A DNA stretch of 64,000 nt from CADEED01 sp035502995 (lineage in GTDB: Bacteria > Pseudomonadota > Gammaproteobacteria > Steroidobacterales > Steroidobacteraceae): the NCBI GenBank assembly GCA_035502995.1, contig DATJTW010000102.1, positions 62,001 to 126,000 on the forward strand. Direction: 5' to 3'. The position numbers and the translations under genes were made by a program. The notes below the pieces were generated by a model. The model was not told the DNA's origin. It did no database searches and saw nothing but the letters and a program-made list of their open reading frames with translations. This document shows, one piece after another, positions 1 through 7,719 of the stretch (positions are counted from its first letter, which is position 1; each line of letters opens with the position of its first letter).

Positions 1-1
1 C

Positions 2-1159
2 GGGGACATCGCGCAGTGGTCGGTGGTCACGTCGATCGCGAAGCGCGGCAAGGATTTCGGCGGCGTCGGCGACGCGGCCGCGAAGATCGCGAAGGACAAG
101 ATCGCGCCCGCACTCGACCGGCAGATCGCCGAGCTCGAGGCGCACCGCAAACGCGCCACGTCCGACGCCGGCGTGTGGAAACTGCCGCGCGGCGACGAGT
201 ACTACGCCTGGACGCTGCGCGCCGGGACCACCACGCGCATGACGCCCGACGAGATCCACGCGCGCGGCCAGGAAGAGCTGAAGGCGCTGCAGTCGCGCAT
301 GGACGCGATCCTCAAGAAGGAAGGCTTCACGCAGGGCACGGTCGGCGAACGCATGACTGCGCTGGCCAAGCAACCGCGCTTCCAGTTCGAACAGAGCGAT
401 GCAGGCCGCGCGAAGCTCATGAAGTTCCTCGAGGACCACGTCGCCGACATGCGCACGCGATTGCCGCGCGCGTTCGCGACGCTGGTGCCGGGCTACTTCG
501 AGATCAAGCGCATGGCGCCGGAAGTCGAGCCCGGCGCGCCGGGCGCGTACGGCGGTCCGGGCACGATCGACGGCAAGGTGTCCGGCAAGTTCTGGATCAA
601 CCTGCACGACATGAGCGTCTGGACCACCTACAACACGCCGACGCTGACCTATCACGAATCGATCCCCGGCCACGTCTGGCAGGGCGAGTACACGTTCAAA
701 CTACCGCTGTGCCGCTCGTTGCTGGCGTTCAACGCGTACTCGGAGGGGTGGGCGCTGTATTCCGAACAGCTGGCCGACGAACTCGGGGTCTACGACAACG
801 ATCCGTTCGGCCGCGTGGGTTACCTGCAGTCCATCGCGTTCCGTGCCTGCCGGCTGGTCGTGGACACCGGCCTGCATGCGAAACGCTGGACGCGGCAGCA
901 GGCCATCGACTGGTTCGCGAAGACGAACGGCTCGAGCATCGCCGAGGTGACGGGCGAGGTGGATCGTTACTGCGCGTGGCCGGGCCAGGCCTGCGGGTAC
1001 AAGGTCGGCCACAGCGAGATCAACCGGCTGCGCGCGAAGGCCCAGGCTGCGATGGGCGCACGCTTCGATTTCCGCCGCTTCAACGACGTGGTGGTGAAGG
1101 GCGGCGGCGTGCCGATGACGGTGCTGGCGCGCAGCGTGGATGCGTTCATCGCCGGATAG
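2..1159 (+). CDS. DUF885 family protein, C-terminal part
   Basis: The reading frame is open from the left edge, so the true start lies outside the window; about 385 codons are visible. A HESIPGH motif (about nt 655-670) preceded by TYNTPTLTY and followed by a Trp-Gln pair is the hallmark of DUF885 proteins, which are thought to be metallopeptidase-like. The family is usually about 600 residues and often exported, so roughly the first third is missing. The exact substrate is unknown. The stop lies 6 nt from the stop of the convergent DUF3187 gene, leaving no room for a separate terminator. Confidence 0.8.
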   Translation, partial: GDIAQWSVVTSIAKRGKDFGGVGDAAAKIAKDKIAPALDRQIAELEAHRKRATSDAGVWKLPRGDEYYAWTLRAGTTTRMTPDEIHARGQEELKALQSRMDAILKKEGFTQGTVGERMTALAKQPRFQFEQSDAGRAKLMKFLEDHVADMRTRLPRAFATLVPGYFEIKRMAPEVEPGAPGAYGGPGTIDGKVSGKFWINLHDMSVWTTYNTPTLTYHESIPGHVWQGEYTFKLPLCRSLLAFNAYSEGWALYSEQLADELGVYDNDPFGRVGYLQSIAFRACRLVVDTGLHAKRWTRQQAIDWFAKTNGSSIAEVTGEVDRYCAWPGQACGYKVGHSEINRLRAKAQAAMGARFDFRRFNDVVVKGGGVPMTVLARSVDAFIAG

Positions 1160-1165
1160 GGTTCG

Positions 1166-2269
1166 TCACCGCCCGATCACCTTCGGCACCCACGCCACGC
1201 CGAGCTGGAACCCGATGTCCGGCGTGTTGTTGAGATTCTGCAGGTTCTCCGTCACGCCGAACGTCACCAGGAAATTCTCGATGCGATGACGGAAGCCGGC
1301 CGTCACCTGGTACTTGTTGGCCAGCAGGTCGGGGAGATCCGTCTCGCGGTGCGTGTACACGCTCGGGCTCACGTAGCCCTGGACGTTCAGGTGCGTGTTC
1401 GCGGACAACGCGTATTCGTAGCCGAGCAACAGCGTCGGCACGACCTGGCTGCGCTGGCGCACGGGGAAATCGCCGCCCGCGTAGTACACGGCGGAGACAT
1501 CGGTGAAGAACGCGTGGCGGTTGCCGAGGTACATCAGCGCGGCCTGGGCGCCGACGTCGGTGCGGCCGGTAGATAGCAGATCCCGGCGGCCGGCCACGGC
1601 CACCTTCGCCGCGCCTTCGAGCACGACGTGCCAGCGGTCGCCGAGCCGCGGGCCGGCGTAACGCACGCCGACCACGGGATCGAGCAGGCCGCGATCGCGC
1701 GGCGAGTGGCCGAGGTAGGCGACGGACGTGGACTTCAGGTCGTAGATCAGGTTGACGTCGTTGCGCGCGACGGCCGGCCGGCCGAACGTGCTGAAGCCGA
1801 ACGCGTCGTGGAATTCCTCGATGCCGTGATCCATGAAGCCGCCACCGTACGACACCGCGCTGGCGATGACGTAGCCGGCGACGTGATCGGTGAACTTGTA
1901 GTGCGCGGTGACCTCGAGCGTCGACATCTCGAGATCGACGAGATAGTTCTCGCCGGGCAGATCGCGGATCGCGGCCAGGTCCTCGGGCCCGAGACGCCGA
2001 CGTCCGCCGGCCTCGAGGCCGTTCAGATAGTTCTCGACGTTCGGGCTCAGCGCCCACGAGTTCTGGTAGTTGAACTCGGTTTCGACGGCCCACGTGCCGG
2101 GCTCGATGCTGACGGCGTGCGCCGGCCGCATGTCGAGGCGCAGGAATCCGAACGGCGACATGTCGCGCGCGCGGAGCAGGCCATAGAAGCCGGCGGCCTG
2201 CGCGGGCGGGATGAAGAGCCCGGACAGGGTGATGAAAACGAAGACGGCGAAGATGAGGCGGCGGAACAT
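1166..2269 (-). CDS. DUF3187 family outer-membrane beta-barrel candidate
   Basis: A 367-residue protein with an N-terminal signal peptide (hydrophobic residues about 5-20, cleavage near PAQAA). The body has many alternating aromatic/polar strands (EFNYQNSW, TAHYKFTDH, VAYLGHSP) and a final strand with a near-terminal aromatic, typical of a beta-barrel. The spacing of N-terminal motifs resembles DUF3187, a family of unknown function in Gram-negative bacteria. It is transcribed away from the metallophosphoesterase gene, with a 149-nt shared upstream region. Function is not established. Confidence 0.75.
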   Translation of the reverse strand: MFRRLIFAVFVFITLSGLFIPPAQAAGFYGLLRARDMSPFGFLRLDMRPAHAVSIEPGTWAVETEFNYQNSWALSPNVENYLNGLEAGGRRRLGPEDLAAIRDLPGENYLVDLEMSTLEVTAHYKFTDHVAGYVIASAVSYGGGFMDHGIEEFHDAFGFSTFGRPAVARNDVNLIYDLKSTSVAYLGHSPRDRGLLDPVVGVRYAGPRLGDRWHVVLEGAAKVAVAGRRDLLSTGRTDVGAQAALMYLGNRHAFFTDVSAVYYAGGDFPVRQRSQVVPTLLLGYEYALSANTHLNVQGYVSPSVYTHRETDLPDLLANKYQVTAGFRHRIENFLVTFGVTENLQNLNNTPDIGFQLGVAWVPKVIGR

Positions 2270-2418
2270 GAGAGGCTCCCCAAGAGTCTTTTTGCTTGCC
2301 TCTCACTATGCGAGCGCGGGACCGGTCCGACGATCCGCCACGCGGAGGGTCCTGGAGGCTCCAAAGGGAGTACGCCGAAGGGGATAGGGCCGGCTAGCCA
2401 GTTTTGCGACACTAGGAC

Positions 2419-3534
2419 ATGCGAATTCCTACACCGCGTTTCGTTGCGTTCGTCGCGTTCGTCGCGCTGCTGATTTCCGGGCCGATCGCTGCCGCGATGC
2501 CGGATGGTCCCTACGTCCTGCGCGACGCCGCGGGGAAGCTGGTCGCGTGGTCCGTGGAAGTTCAGGGTGATGTGGCGACCAAACGCGTCACGCCCGTGAA
2601 GCGCAGTGTGACGGTCAAAATGGGGACGTACCCTGATTTCCTTGTAACAATTCGTGCGCCGGCGGCGGTGGCGCCGGATGCGGTGACGGTGCCGCCCGGC
2701 TCGGCGATGTTCGTGGTCGCCGACACGCACGGCGAGTTCGAGATCCTCGCGCAGATGCTGGTGAGCCAGAAGATCGTCGACGCGAAACTCCGCTGGTCCT
2801 TCGGCCGCGGTCACCTCATCGTTCTCGGCGACGTGTTCGACCGCGGCCCGAACCACCTCGAAATCCTCTGGCTTCTCTACTCGCTCGAAGCGCAGGCCAC
2901 GAAAGCCGGCGGCGGCGTGCACCTCGTGCTCGGCAACCACGAGACGATGGCCCTGCGCGGCGACGGCCGCTACCTGAATCCGAGGTACGTCGAGACCGCA
3001 CACGTGCTCGACGTGCCGTACGAGGACCTGTTCCGCGGCGACAGCGTGCTCGGCCAATGGCTGCGCTCGAAGCCCGTCGTGCTGAAGGTGAACGACCTGC
3101 TGTGCCTGCACGGCGGCATCTCGCGCGCGCTGGTAGATAGGGGCTACGGTCTCGCGGACATCAACCGCACCGTGCGCCAGGTCCTGAACGACCAGGTCCC
3201 CGCCGCGGATGCCGATCGCGCCGACTTCCTGATGACCACGCTCGGCCCGCTCTGGTACCGCGGCTATTTCGCCGCGGCCACCGACTTCACCGGCGCGACG
3301 GACACCGACGTCGACCTCACGCTGCAGCACTTCGGCGTGAAACACGTGCTGGTCGGCCACACGATCGTGCCGACGGTGACGCCGCTGTTCGGCGGCAAGG
3401 TGATCGCCGTGCAGGTGTATCCGAAGCGCGAGGAGGGCCACGTGAGCTTCGAGAGCCTGCTGATCCGCGACGGAAAATTCCTGCGCGCGCAGCCCGACGG
3501 CACGACGCAGCCGCTCGAGATGCCCGCGCCCTGA
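2419..3534 (+). CDS. Secreted calcineurin-like metallophosphoesterase
   Basis: A 371-residue protein with a signal peptide (about residues 1-25). The full set of metallophosphatase metal-binding motifs is present in order: DTHGE, GDVFDRG, GNHE, LHGG and GHT. The arrangement resembles the bacterial Shewanella-like branch of PPP-type protein phosphatases. The likely role is dinuclear-metal-dependent phosphoester hydrolysis in the periplasm; the physiological substrate cannot be read from sequence. The ATG at 2419 is preceded by a weak TAGGA. It stands alone, divergent from the DUF3187 gene and upstream of the eCIS control region. Confidence 0.85.
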   Translation: MRIPTPRFVAFVAFVALLISGPIAAAMPDGPYVLRDAAGKLVAWSVEVQGDVATKRVTPVKRSVTVKMGTYPDFLVTIRAPAAVAPDAVTVPPGSAMFVVADTHGEFEILAQMLVSQKIVDAKLRWSFGRGHLIVLGDVFDRGPNHLEILWLLYSLEAQATKAGGGVHLVLGNHETMALRGDGRYLNPRYVETAHVLDVPYEDLFRGDSVLGQWLRSKPVVLKVNDLLCLHGGISRALVDRGYGLADINRTVRQVLNDQVPAADADRADFLMTTLGPLWYRGYFAAATDFTGATDTDVDLTLQHFGVKHVLVGHTIVPTVTPLFGGKVIAVQVYPKREEGHVSFESLLIRDGKFLRAQPDGTTQPLEMPAP

Positions 3535-3571
3535 ACTTCGCGCGCTGAACGCCGCACCATCACACCACGAC

Positions 3572-3595
3572 GCACCGGGTCACCCGCGACCCACC
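3572..3595 (+). promoter_or_regulatory. Upstream direct repeat 1 (candidate enhancer-binding site)
   Basis: The repeat begins GCACCGGGTCAC and ends ACCCACC. It matches the copy at 3647 in 22 of 24 positions. It contains GGGTCACCC, a near-palindrome. It lies about 150-175 bp upstream of the predicted start of transcription, within the usual range for sigma-54 activator sites. The function is inferred. Confidence 0.5.
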
Positions 3596-3646
3596 GCGTC
3601 CCCACCAACCCACCTCATCCCGCGCGTCCACCGCGCCGCCCACGCA

Positions 3647-3670
3647 GCACCGGGTCACGCGCCACCCACC
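3647..3670 (+). promoter_or_regulatory. Upstream direct repeat 2 (candidate enhancer-binding site)
   Basis: Second copy of the 24-bp repeat, exactly 75 bp after the first (start to start) and about 75-98 bp upstream of the predicted transcription start. Two mismatches separate the copies, both in the second half. It is likely bound by the activator encoded at 42033-43076, by inference from context. Confidence 0.5.
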
Positions 3671-3718
3671 CCATTTCCCACCCCACCACGAATCAACGAC
3701 TTCCGCCCGCACTGCGCC

Positions 3719-3734
3719 CGGCACGCCGCTTGCT
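3719..3734 (+). promoter_or_regulatory. Sigma-54 (-24/-12) promoter for the eCIS operon
   Basis: The sequence CGGCACGCCGCTTGCT has the invariant GG (3720-3721) and GC (3732-3733) separated by exactly 10 bp. It matches the sigma-54 consensus TGGCACG-N4-TTGCW at all but the first base. Transcription would start near 3745, only about 5 nt before the first GTG start codon. Confidence 0.7.
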
Positions 3735-3749
3735 AGTTAGTCAGGCACT

Positions 3750-3986
3750 GTGGATGCGGAGCTCGATCAGGTTGTCGTCGGCATCAGGAAATACTTGCTG
3801 GAATTCCCGCACGCGGCGGACACCGTCGACGGGATCGCGGCCTGGTGGCTGGCGCGCGACCTGCCGGGCGTTTCGGCAATCCAGGTCGAGCGTGCGCTCG
3901 AACTGCTGCTCGCGACCGGTTTCGTACGCACACGGCGCCTGGGAGACGGCACCGTGATCTACGCGCTCGGCAAGGCGGACGCCTGA
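3750..3986 (+). CDS. Small winged-helix-like protein heading the eCIS operon
   Basis: A 78-residue protein starting at GTG. Its helical, compact sequence (residues about 5-65, with ERALELLLATGFVRTRR then a DGTVIYAL strand pair) looks like a winged-helix fold, but I do not recognise a named family. Its stop shares one base with the next start (TGATG), so it is translationally coupled to the cap gene. No Shine-Dalgarno sequence is visible, and the predicted transcript would begin only about 5 nt upstream. It may be regulatory or a small structural partner. Confidence 0.65.
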   Translation: MDAELDQVVVGIRKYLLEFPHAADTVDGIAAWWLARDLPGVSAIQVERALELLLATGFVRTRRLGDGTVIYALGKADA

Positions 3987-4564
3987 TGGCCGGCCTGTCC
4001 GCCATCAACGCCGTCACCGCGGGCCTCGCGCAGTACCTGACGCGCGCGCACCAGCTGTCGCCGATCAAGAGCACGTCGTGCACGTTCACGGCGACCGGCA
4101 CCAGCGAGCTGCGCCAGCTCGACGGCGAAGACACCACCGTCTCGCTGTTCATCTACCGCGTCGCGCCGAACGAACACACGCGCAACGGCATCGGCCGCGT
4201 CGATCCGCGCCGCCCCGCGATGACCGTCAACCTGCACGGCCTGCTGACCGTCTGGGCCGACAGCGCGCAGAAGGAACAATTGGTCTTCGCCTGGGTCCTG
4301 CGCGAGCTCGCGCGACTCGCGTTGCTCGACCGCGGCCTGCTCGGCGCGGCCGCGAACTTCGACGCCTCGGACCTCGTGCAGGTCACCATCGAGGACCTCT
4401 CGCTCGACGACGTCTCCAAGCTCTGGCAGATGCTCGCGCCGCCGTACCGCCTGTCCGCCGGCTTCGTCGCGCGCAACGTGCGCATCGACTACGACGACGA
4501 CGAGAGCTTCGCGCCCGTCGTCGCCACGCGCTTCGGCGTCGCCGACGTGCCGGAGGGCGCGTGA
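3986..4564 (+). CDS. eCIS cap/terminator protein, DUF4255 (Pvc16/Afp16-like)
   Basis: A 192-residue protein that begins MAGLSAINAVTAGL and contains the typical DUF4255 features: an early LxxxL helix, SLFIYRVAPNEH, and a conserved LHGLLTVWAD strand followed by a helix. In Afp and PVC the homologue caps the distal end of the sheath-tube and fixes particle length. The start at 3986 is chosen because it overlaps the preceding stop by one base; an upstream ATG in the same frame at 3845 would add a shadow extension inside the previous gene. The next gene is again coupled by a one-base overlap. Confidence 0.85.
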   Translation: MAGLSAINAVTAGLAQYLTRAHQLSPIKSTSCTFTATGTSELRQLDGEDTTVSLFIYRVAPNEHTRNGIGRVDPRRPAMTVNLHGLLTVWADSAQKEQLVFAWVLRELARLALLDRGLLGAAANFDASDLVQVTIEDLSLDDVSKLWQMLAPPYRLSAGFVARNVRIDYDDDESFAPVVATRFGVADVPEGA

Positions 4565-5385
4565 TGGACCTGCTGGATCGTCGCGTGCTCGGCGCCATCG
4601 AATTCGTCGACGCGGTCACCGCGGCCCGGCTGCGTGCGCCGCTGAAGGTCGAGCCGGCCGACGCCGGCGTCGACATCCGCGCGAACCGTTCCTCGTTGTA
4701 CGTGATCCACCGCGCACCCGGTCTCGAATCGCATCTCGACCAGTTCGAGAAGATGCCCACGACGCCGACCTTCGGCGCGCGCGAGTTCGAGATCCGCGTG
4801 CGCGATCCCGGCCGCCGCTATCTGCCGCGCGGCCTGCGCATCGCGCTGCCGCGCCTCGACGCGCCCGCGAGCGACGCGCGTTCCGTGCTGAATCCGCTGG
4901 TCGTGCCGATGTTCCCGGCCGCGTCCGCCGCGGTGAACCCGCGCTGGGCCGTGCTGCGCGTGCACGTGCAGGGGAGCGCCGGACGGAAACCCGGCCTCGG
5001 CAACGTGCTGGTGAAGGTCACGCCACAGGTCGCGGGCCTGCCCGCCGTCAGCGCGATGACCGACGAGCGCGGCGAAGCGCTGGTCGCGATCGCCGGCGCG
5101 CAACCGATCCTCGCGCAGGGCGCCGCGCCCGCGCTGCTGACGCGCACGTTCGCCTGCAACGTCGACGTCGTCGTCGACCGCCGCGTCGTCATCGCCGCGC
5201 CGGCTCCGCCGGCCGCGCCCGCTGCTGCAGCGGCCGCAGCCGCCGAACTACCGCTCGCCGATCCCGACGTCATCGAGCGCGACCGCCTCGCCGGCGTCGC
5301 CGACGTCACCTTGATTGCCCAATCCCCGGTTTCCCTGTCCGCGGGCCAGAGCCTGCGCGCGACGGTGGAGATCCCGTGGCCGTGA
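4564..5385 (+). CDS. eCIS-associated protein with carboxypeptidase-regulatory-like domain
   Basis: A 273-residue protein. Residues about 135-190 (LRVHVQGS...GLGNVLVKVTP...TDERGEALVAI) read as a carboxypeptidase-regulatory or transthyretin-like beta-sandwich. A proline/alanine stretch follows (about 215-235) and then a C-terminal beta segment ending IPWP. No enzymatic motif is visible. Its position between the cap and sheath genes suggests a structural or surface accessory of the particle. The first ATG overlaps the DUF4255 stop by one base. Confidence 0.6.
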   Translation: MDLLDRRVLGAIEFVDAVTAARLRAPLKVEPADAGVDIRANRSSLYVIHRAPGLESHLDQFEKMPTTPTFGAREFEIRVRDPGRRYLPRGLRIALPRLDAPASDARSVLNPLVVPMFPAASAAVNPRWAVLRVHVQGSAGRKPGLGNVLVKVTPQVAGLPAVSAMTDERGEALVAIAGAQPILAQGAAPALLTRTFACNVDVVVDRRVVIAAPAPPAAPAAAAAAAAELPLADPDVIERDRLAGVADVTLIAQSPVSLSAGQSLRATVEIPWP

Positions 5386-5418
5386 CACACGGCCGTTCAT
5401 GAACGCAGGAGAAGTGTC

Positions 5419-7245
5419 GTGCCCGAGTATCTAGCGCCAGGCGTATACGTTGAAGAGACGAGTTTCCGCTCGAAATCCATCGAAGGCGTCGGCACCAGCA
5501 CGACCGCGTTCGTCGGCCCCGCGCTGCGCGGCCCGGCCATCGTCAGCGGCGTGGATCATCCGCTGCCGCCGGAGCTGCTGACGTCGTTCGCCGACTTCGA
5601 GCGCATCTACGGCGGCTTCGACGATCTCGACGTCGGCGGCACCGCGACGCCGAACTACCTGGCCCACGCCGTGCAGGCGTACTTCAACAACGGCGGCGCG
5701 CGGCTGTACGTCGCGCGTGTCGCCAGCAGCGACGCCGCACCCGCCGCGTCAGCCGCGCTGTTCAGCACCGGCGCCGGCGACACGCTGCGCGATGCGAAGT
5801 TCGTCGCGCGTTTCCCCGGCGCCGCGTTCACCAACGCGACCGTGGTCGTGCAGCAGGTCGCCACGCCGACCAGCGGCAAGGTGCTGCCGAAAGCGCCGAA
5901 CGGCTCGATCGCCCGCGCGCGCGTCGCGGGCGCGGGCGGCGGTGGCGGCGGCGGTGCGGCGGCCGACACCTTCGCACTCTGGTTCAAGTCCGCCGGCAAA
6001 TGGCAACGCCGCGCCGCGGGTGGCGCAGCCGAAGACGTGCCGGCCGACGCGATCGCCGCGGTGACCGAGGTCTACCTGATCACGCTGACCGTCGACGTCG
6101 TCGCCGGCACGCAGCACACGACGTTCGAGGGTCTCTCCGCCAGCGAAGACGCGCCGCGCTTCATCGGCAGCGTGCTCGCCGTGAACCCCGATCGCCGCGC
6201 CGATGCGGTCAGCAACCCGGTGGCGTTCAAGATCGGCACCGGTCTCTCGCGTGGCCCGGACGAGTGGTTGGGCACGCTGGTCGGCACGACGCAGCCAACG
6301 CCGAGCACCACCGCCGCGCGCACCTACGTCGAGCCGCGCGTCTCGTACACGCTGACCGGCGGCGGCGATGGCAGCGCCCCGGCCAAGGCCGACTACGAAG
6401 CCGGCTTCGACCTGCTGCGCGCGCTCGACGATATCTCCATCGTCGCGGCGCCCGGCTACTCGGCGCGCGGCGATTCGGACAGCATCCAGGACGCGCTGAT
6501 CGCGCACGTCGAGAACAAGCACTACCGCATCGCCGTGCTCGACTCGCCGGCCGGCAAGACGCCGTCCGAGATGCGCGACGTGCGCGGCAAGATCGACACG
6601 ACGCGGGCCGCGCTCTACTACCCGTGGATCACGATCACGAACCCGCTCGCCGGACCCAATAGCCTGGCGCCGCTCGAGCTCGACGTGCCGCCGTCCGGCG
6701 CCGTCTGCGGCATCTACGCGCGCAACGACATCTCGCGCGGCGTGTGGAAGGCACCGGCGAACGAAGTCGTGCGCGGCGCGCTGCGCTTCGAACGCATGAT
6801 CAACTTCGGCGAGCAGGAGCTGCTCAATCCGCTGGGCGTGAACTGCCTGCGTTTCCTCACCGGCCGCGGCTACCGCGTCTGGGGCGCGCGCACCGCGAGC
6901 TCGGATCCCGAGTGGAAGTACGTGAACATCCGCCGCTACTTCAACTATCTCGAGGCGTCGATCGACCGCGGCACGCAGTGGGCCGTGTTCGAGCCGAACG
7001 GCGAGATGTTGTGGGCGAACGTGCGCAACACGATCACCGACTTCCTCTTGAGCGAATGGACCACGGGCGCGCTGCTCGGTGCGAAACCGGAGCAGGCGTT
7101 CTTCGTGCGCTGCGACCGCTCGACGATGACCCAGAACGATCTCGACAACGGCCGGCTCATCTGCCTGGTCGGTGTCGCCGCCGTGAAGCCGGCCGAGTTC
7201 GTGATCTTCCGCATCGGCCAGAAGACCGCGGACGCGGCTGACTGA
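5419..7245 (+). CDS. Contractile sheath protein 1 (Pvc2-4/Afp2-4-like)
   Basis: A 608-residue phage-tail sheath protein. The N-terminal YLAPGVYVEE motif and the C-terminal handshake region (FEPNGEMLWANVRNTITDFL, then MTQNDLDNGRL and a final FRIGQKT strand) are diagnostic of the sheath family. It polymerises around the inner tube and contracts to drive it forward. Residues about 174-185 form a nine-glycine-rich loop, probably in the variable outer domain. It starts at GTG with AGGAGAAG 5-12 nt upstream. Confidence 0.95.
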   Translation: MPEYLAPGVYVEETSFRSKSIEGVGTSTTAFVGPALRGPAIVSGVDHPLPPELLTSFADFERIYGGFDDLDVGGTATPNYLAHAVQAYFNNGGARLYVARVASSDAAPAASAALFSTGAGDTLRDAKFVARFPGAAFTNATVVVQQVATPTSGKVLPKAPNGSIARARVAGAGGGGGGGAAADTFALWFKSAGKWQRRAAGGAAEDVPADAIAAVTEVYLITLTVDVVAGTQHTTFEGLSASEDAPRFIGSVLAVNPDRRADAVSNPVAFKIGTGLSRGPDEWLGTLVGTTQPTPSTTAARTYVEPRVSYTLTGGGDGSAPAKADYEAGFDLLRALDDISIVAAPGYSARGDSDSIQDALIAHVENKHYRIAVLDSPAGKTPSEMRDVRGKIDTTRAALYYPWITITNPLAGPNSLAPLELDVPPSGAVCGIYARNDISRGVWKAPANEVVRGALRFERMINFGEQELLNPLGVNCLRFLTGRGYRVWGARTASSDPEWKYVNIRRYFNYLEASIDRGTQWAVFEPNGEMLWANVRNTITDFLLSEWTTGALLGAKPEQAFFVRCDRSTMTQNDLDNGRLICLVGVAAVKPAEFVIFRIGQKTADAAD

Positions 7246-7268
7246 CAACTATCCAAGGAGAAATCCCG

Positions 7269-7709
7269 ATGATTGCTCGCGATACGCCTTACGGCGCCTT
7301 CAACTTCCAGGTCGACCTGGGCGACGGACTCGCCGGCGGCTTCTCGGACGTGTCGGGCCTCGTGACCGAGATGACCGTCGCCGAATACCGCAACGGCACC
7401 GATGCCGAGAACCACGTGCGCAAGATCCCCGGCGTGCACAAGGTCGGCGACGTCACGCTGAAGCGCGGCCTGGTCGGCCAGAACCAGCTGTTCGACTGGA
7501 TCCGCCAGACGCGCACCGACGGCTACAAGGCCAAGCGCAGCGTGACCGTCTCGCTGCTCGACGAGGCGCGCACCGCCATCGTCGCGACGTGGAAGCTGAG
7601 CGGCGTCGTGCCGCTGAAGTACACGGGCCCGACGCTGGCCGGCAAGGGTGGTGGCGACGTCGCGATGGAAGAGCTCGTGCTCTCCTGCGAAGGCTACGTG
7701 CTCGAGTAG
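7269..7709 (+). CDS. Inner tube protein 1 (Pvc1/Afp1-like, gp19 family)
   Basis: A 146-residue protein of the phage tail-tube (T4 gp19) family. It opens with FNFQVDLGDGLAGGFSDVSGL and has the conserved KVGDVTLKRGL strand and a closing EELVLSCEGY strand. It forms the hexameric rings of the inner tube. AAGGAG lies 9 nt before the ATG. The length fits Afp1 and Pvc1. Confidence 0.93.
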   Translation: MIARDTPYGAFNFQVDLGDGLAGGFSDVSGLVTEMTVAEYRNGTDAENHVRKIPGVHKVGDVTLKRGLVGQNQLFDWIRQTRTDGYKAKRSVTVSLLDEARTAIVATWKLSGVVPLKYTGPTLAGKGGGDVAMEELVLSCEGYVLE

Positions 7710-7719
7710 TTCGACGCCC

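Larger units (their letters stand above)
3535..3749. other. C-rich intergenic control region of the eCIS operon
   Basis: No convincing gene lies in these 215 nt. The plus strand is strikingly rich in C and poor in G from about 3550 to 3715 (many CCCACC and CACC words). The region holds two direct repeats and a sigma-54 promoter match, annotated separately. Confidence 0.6.
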
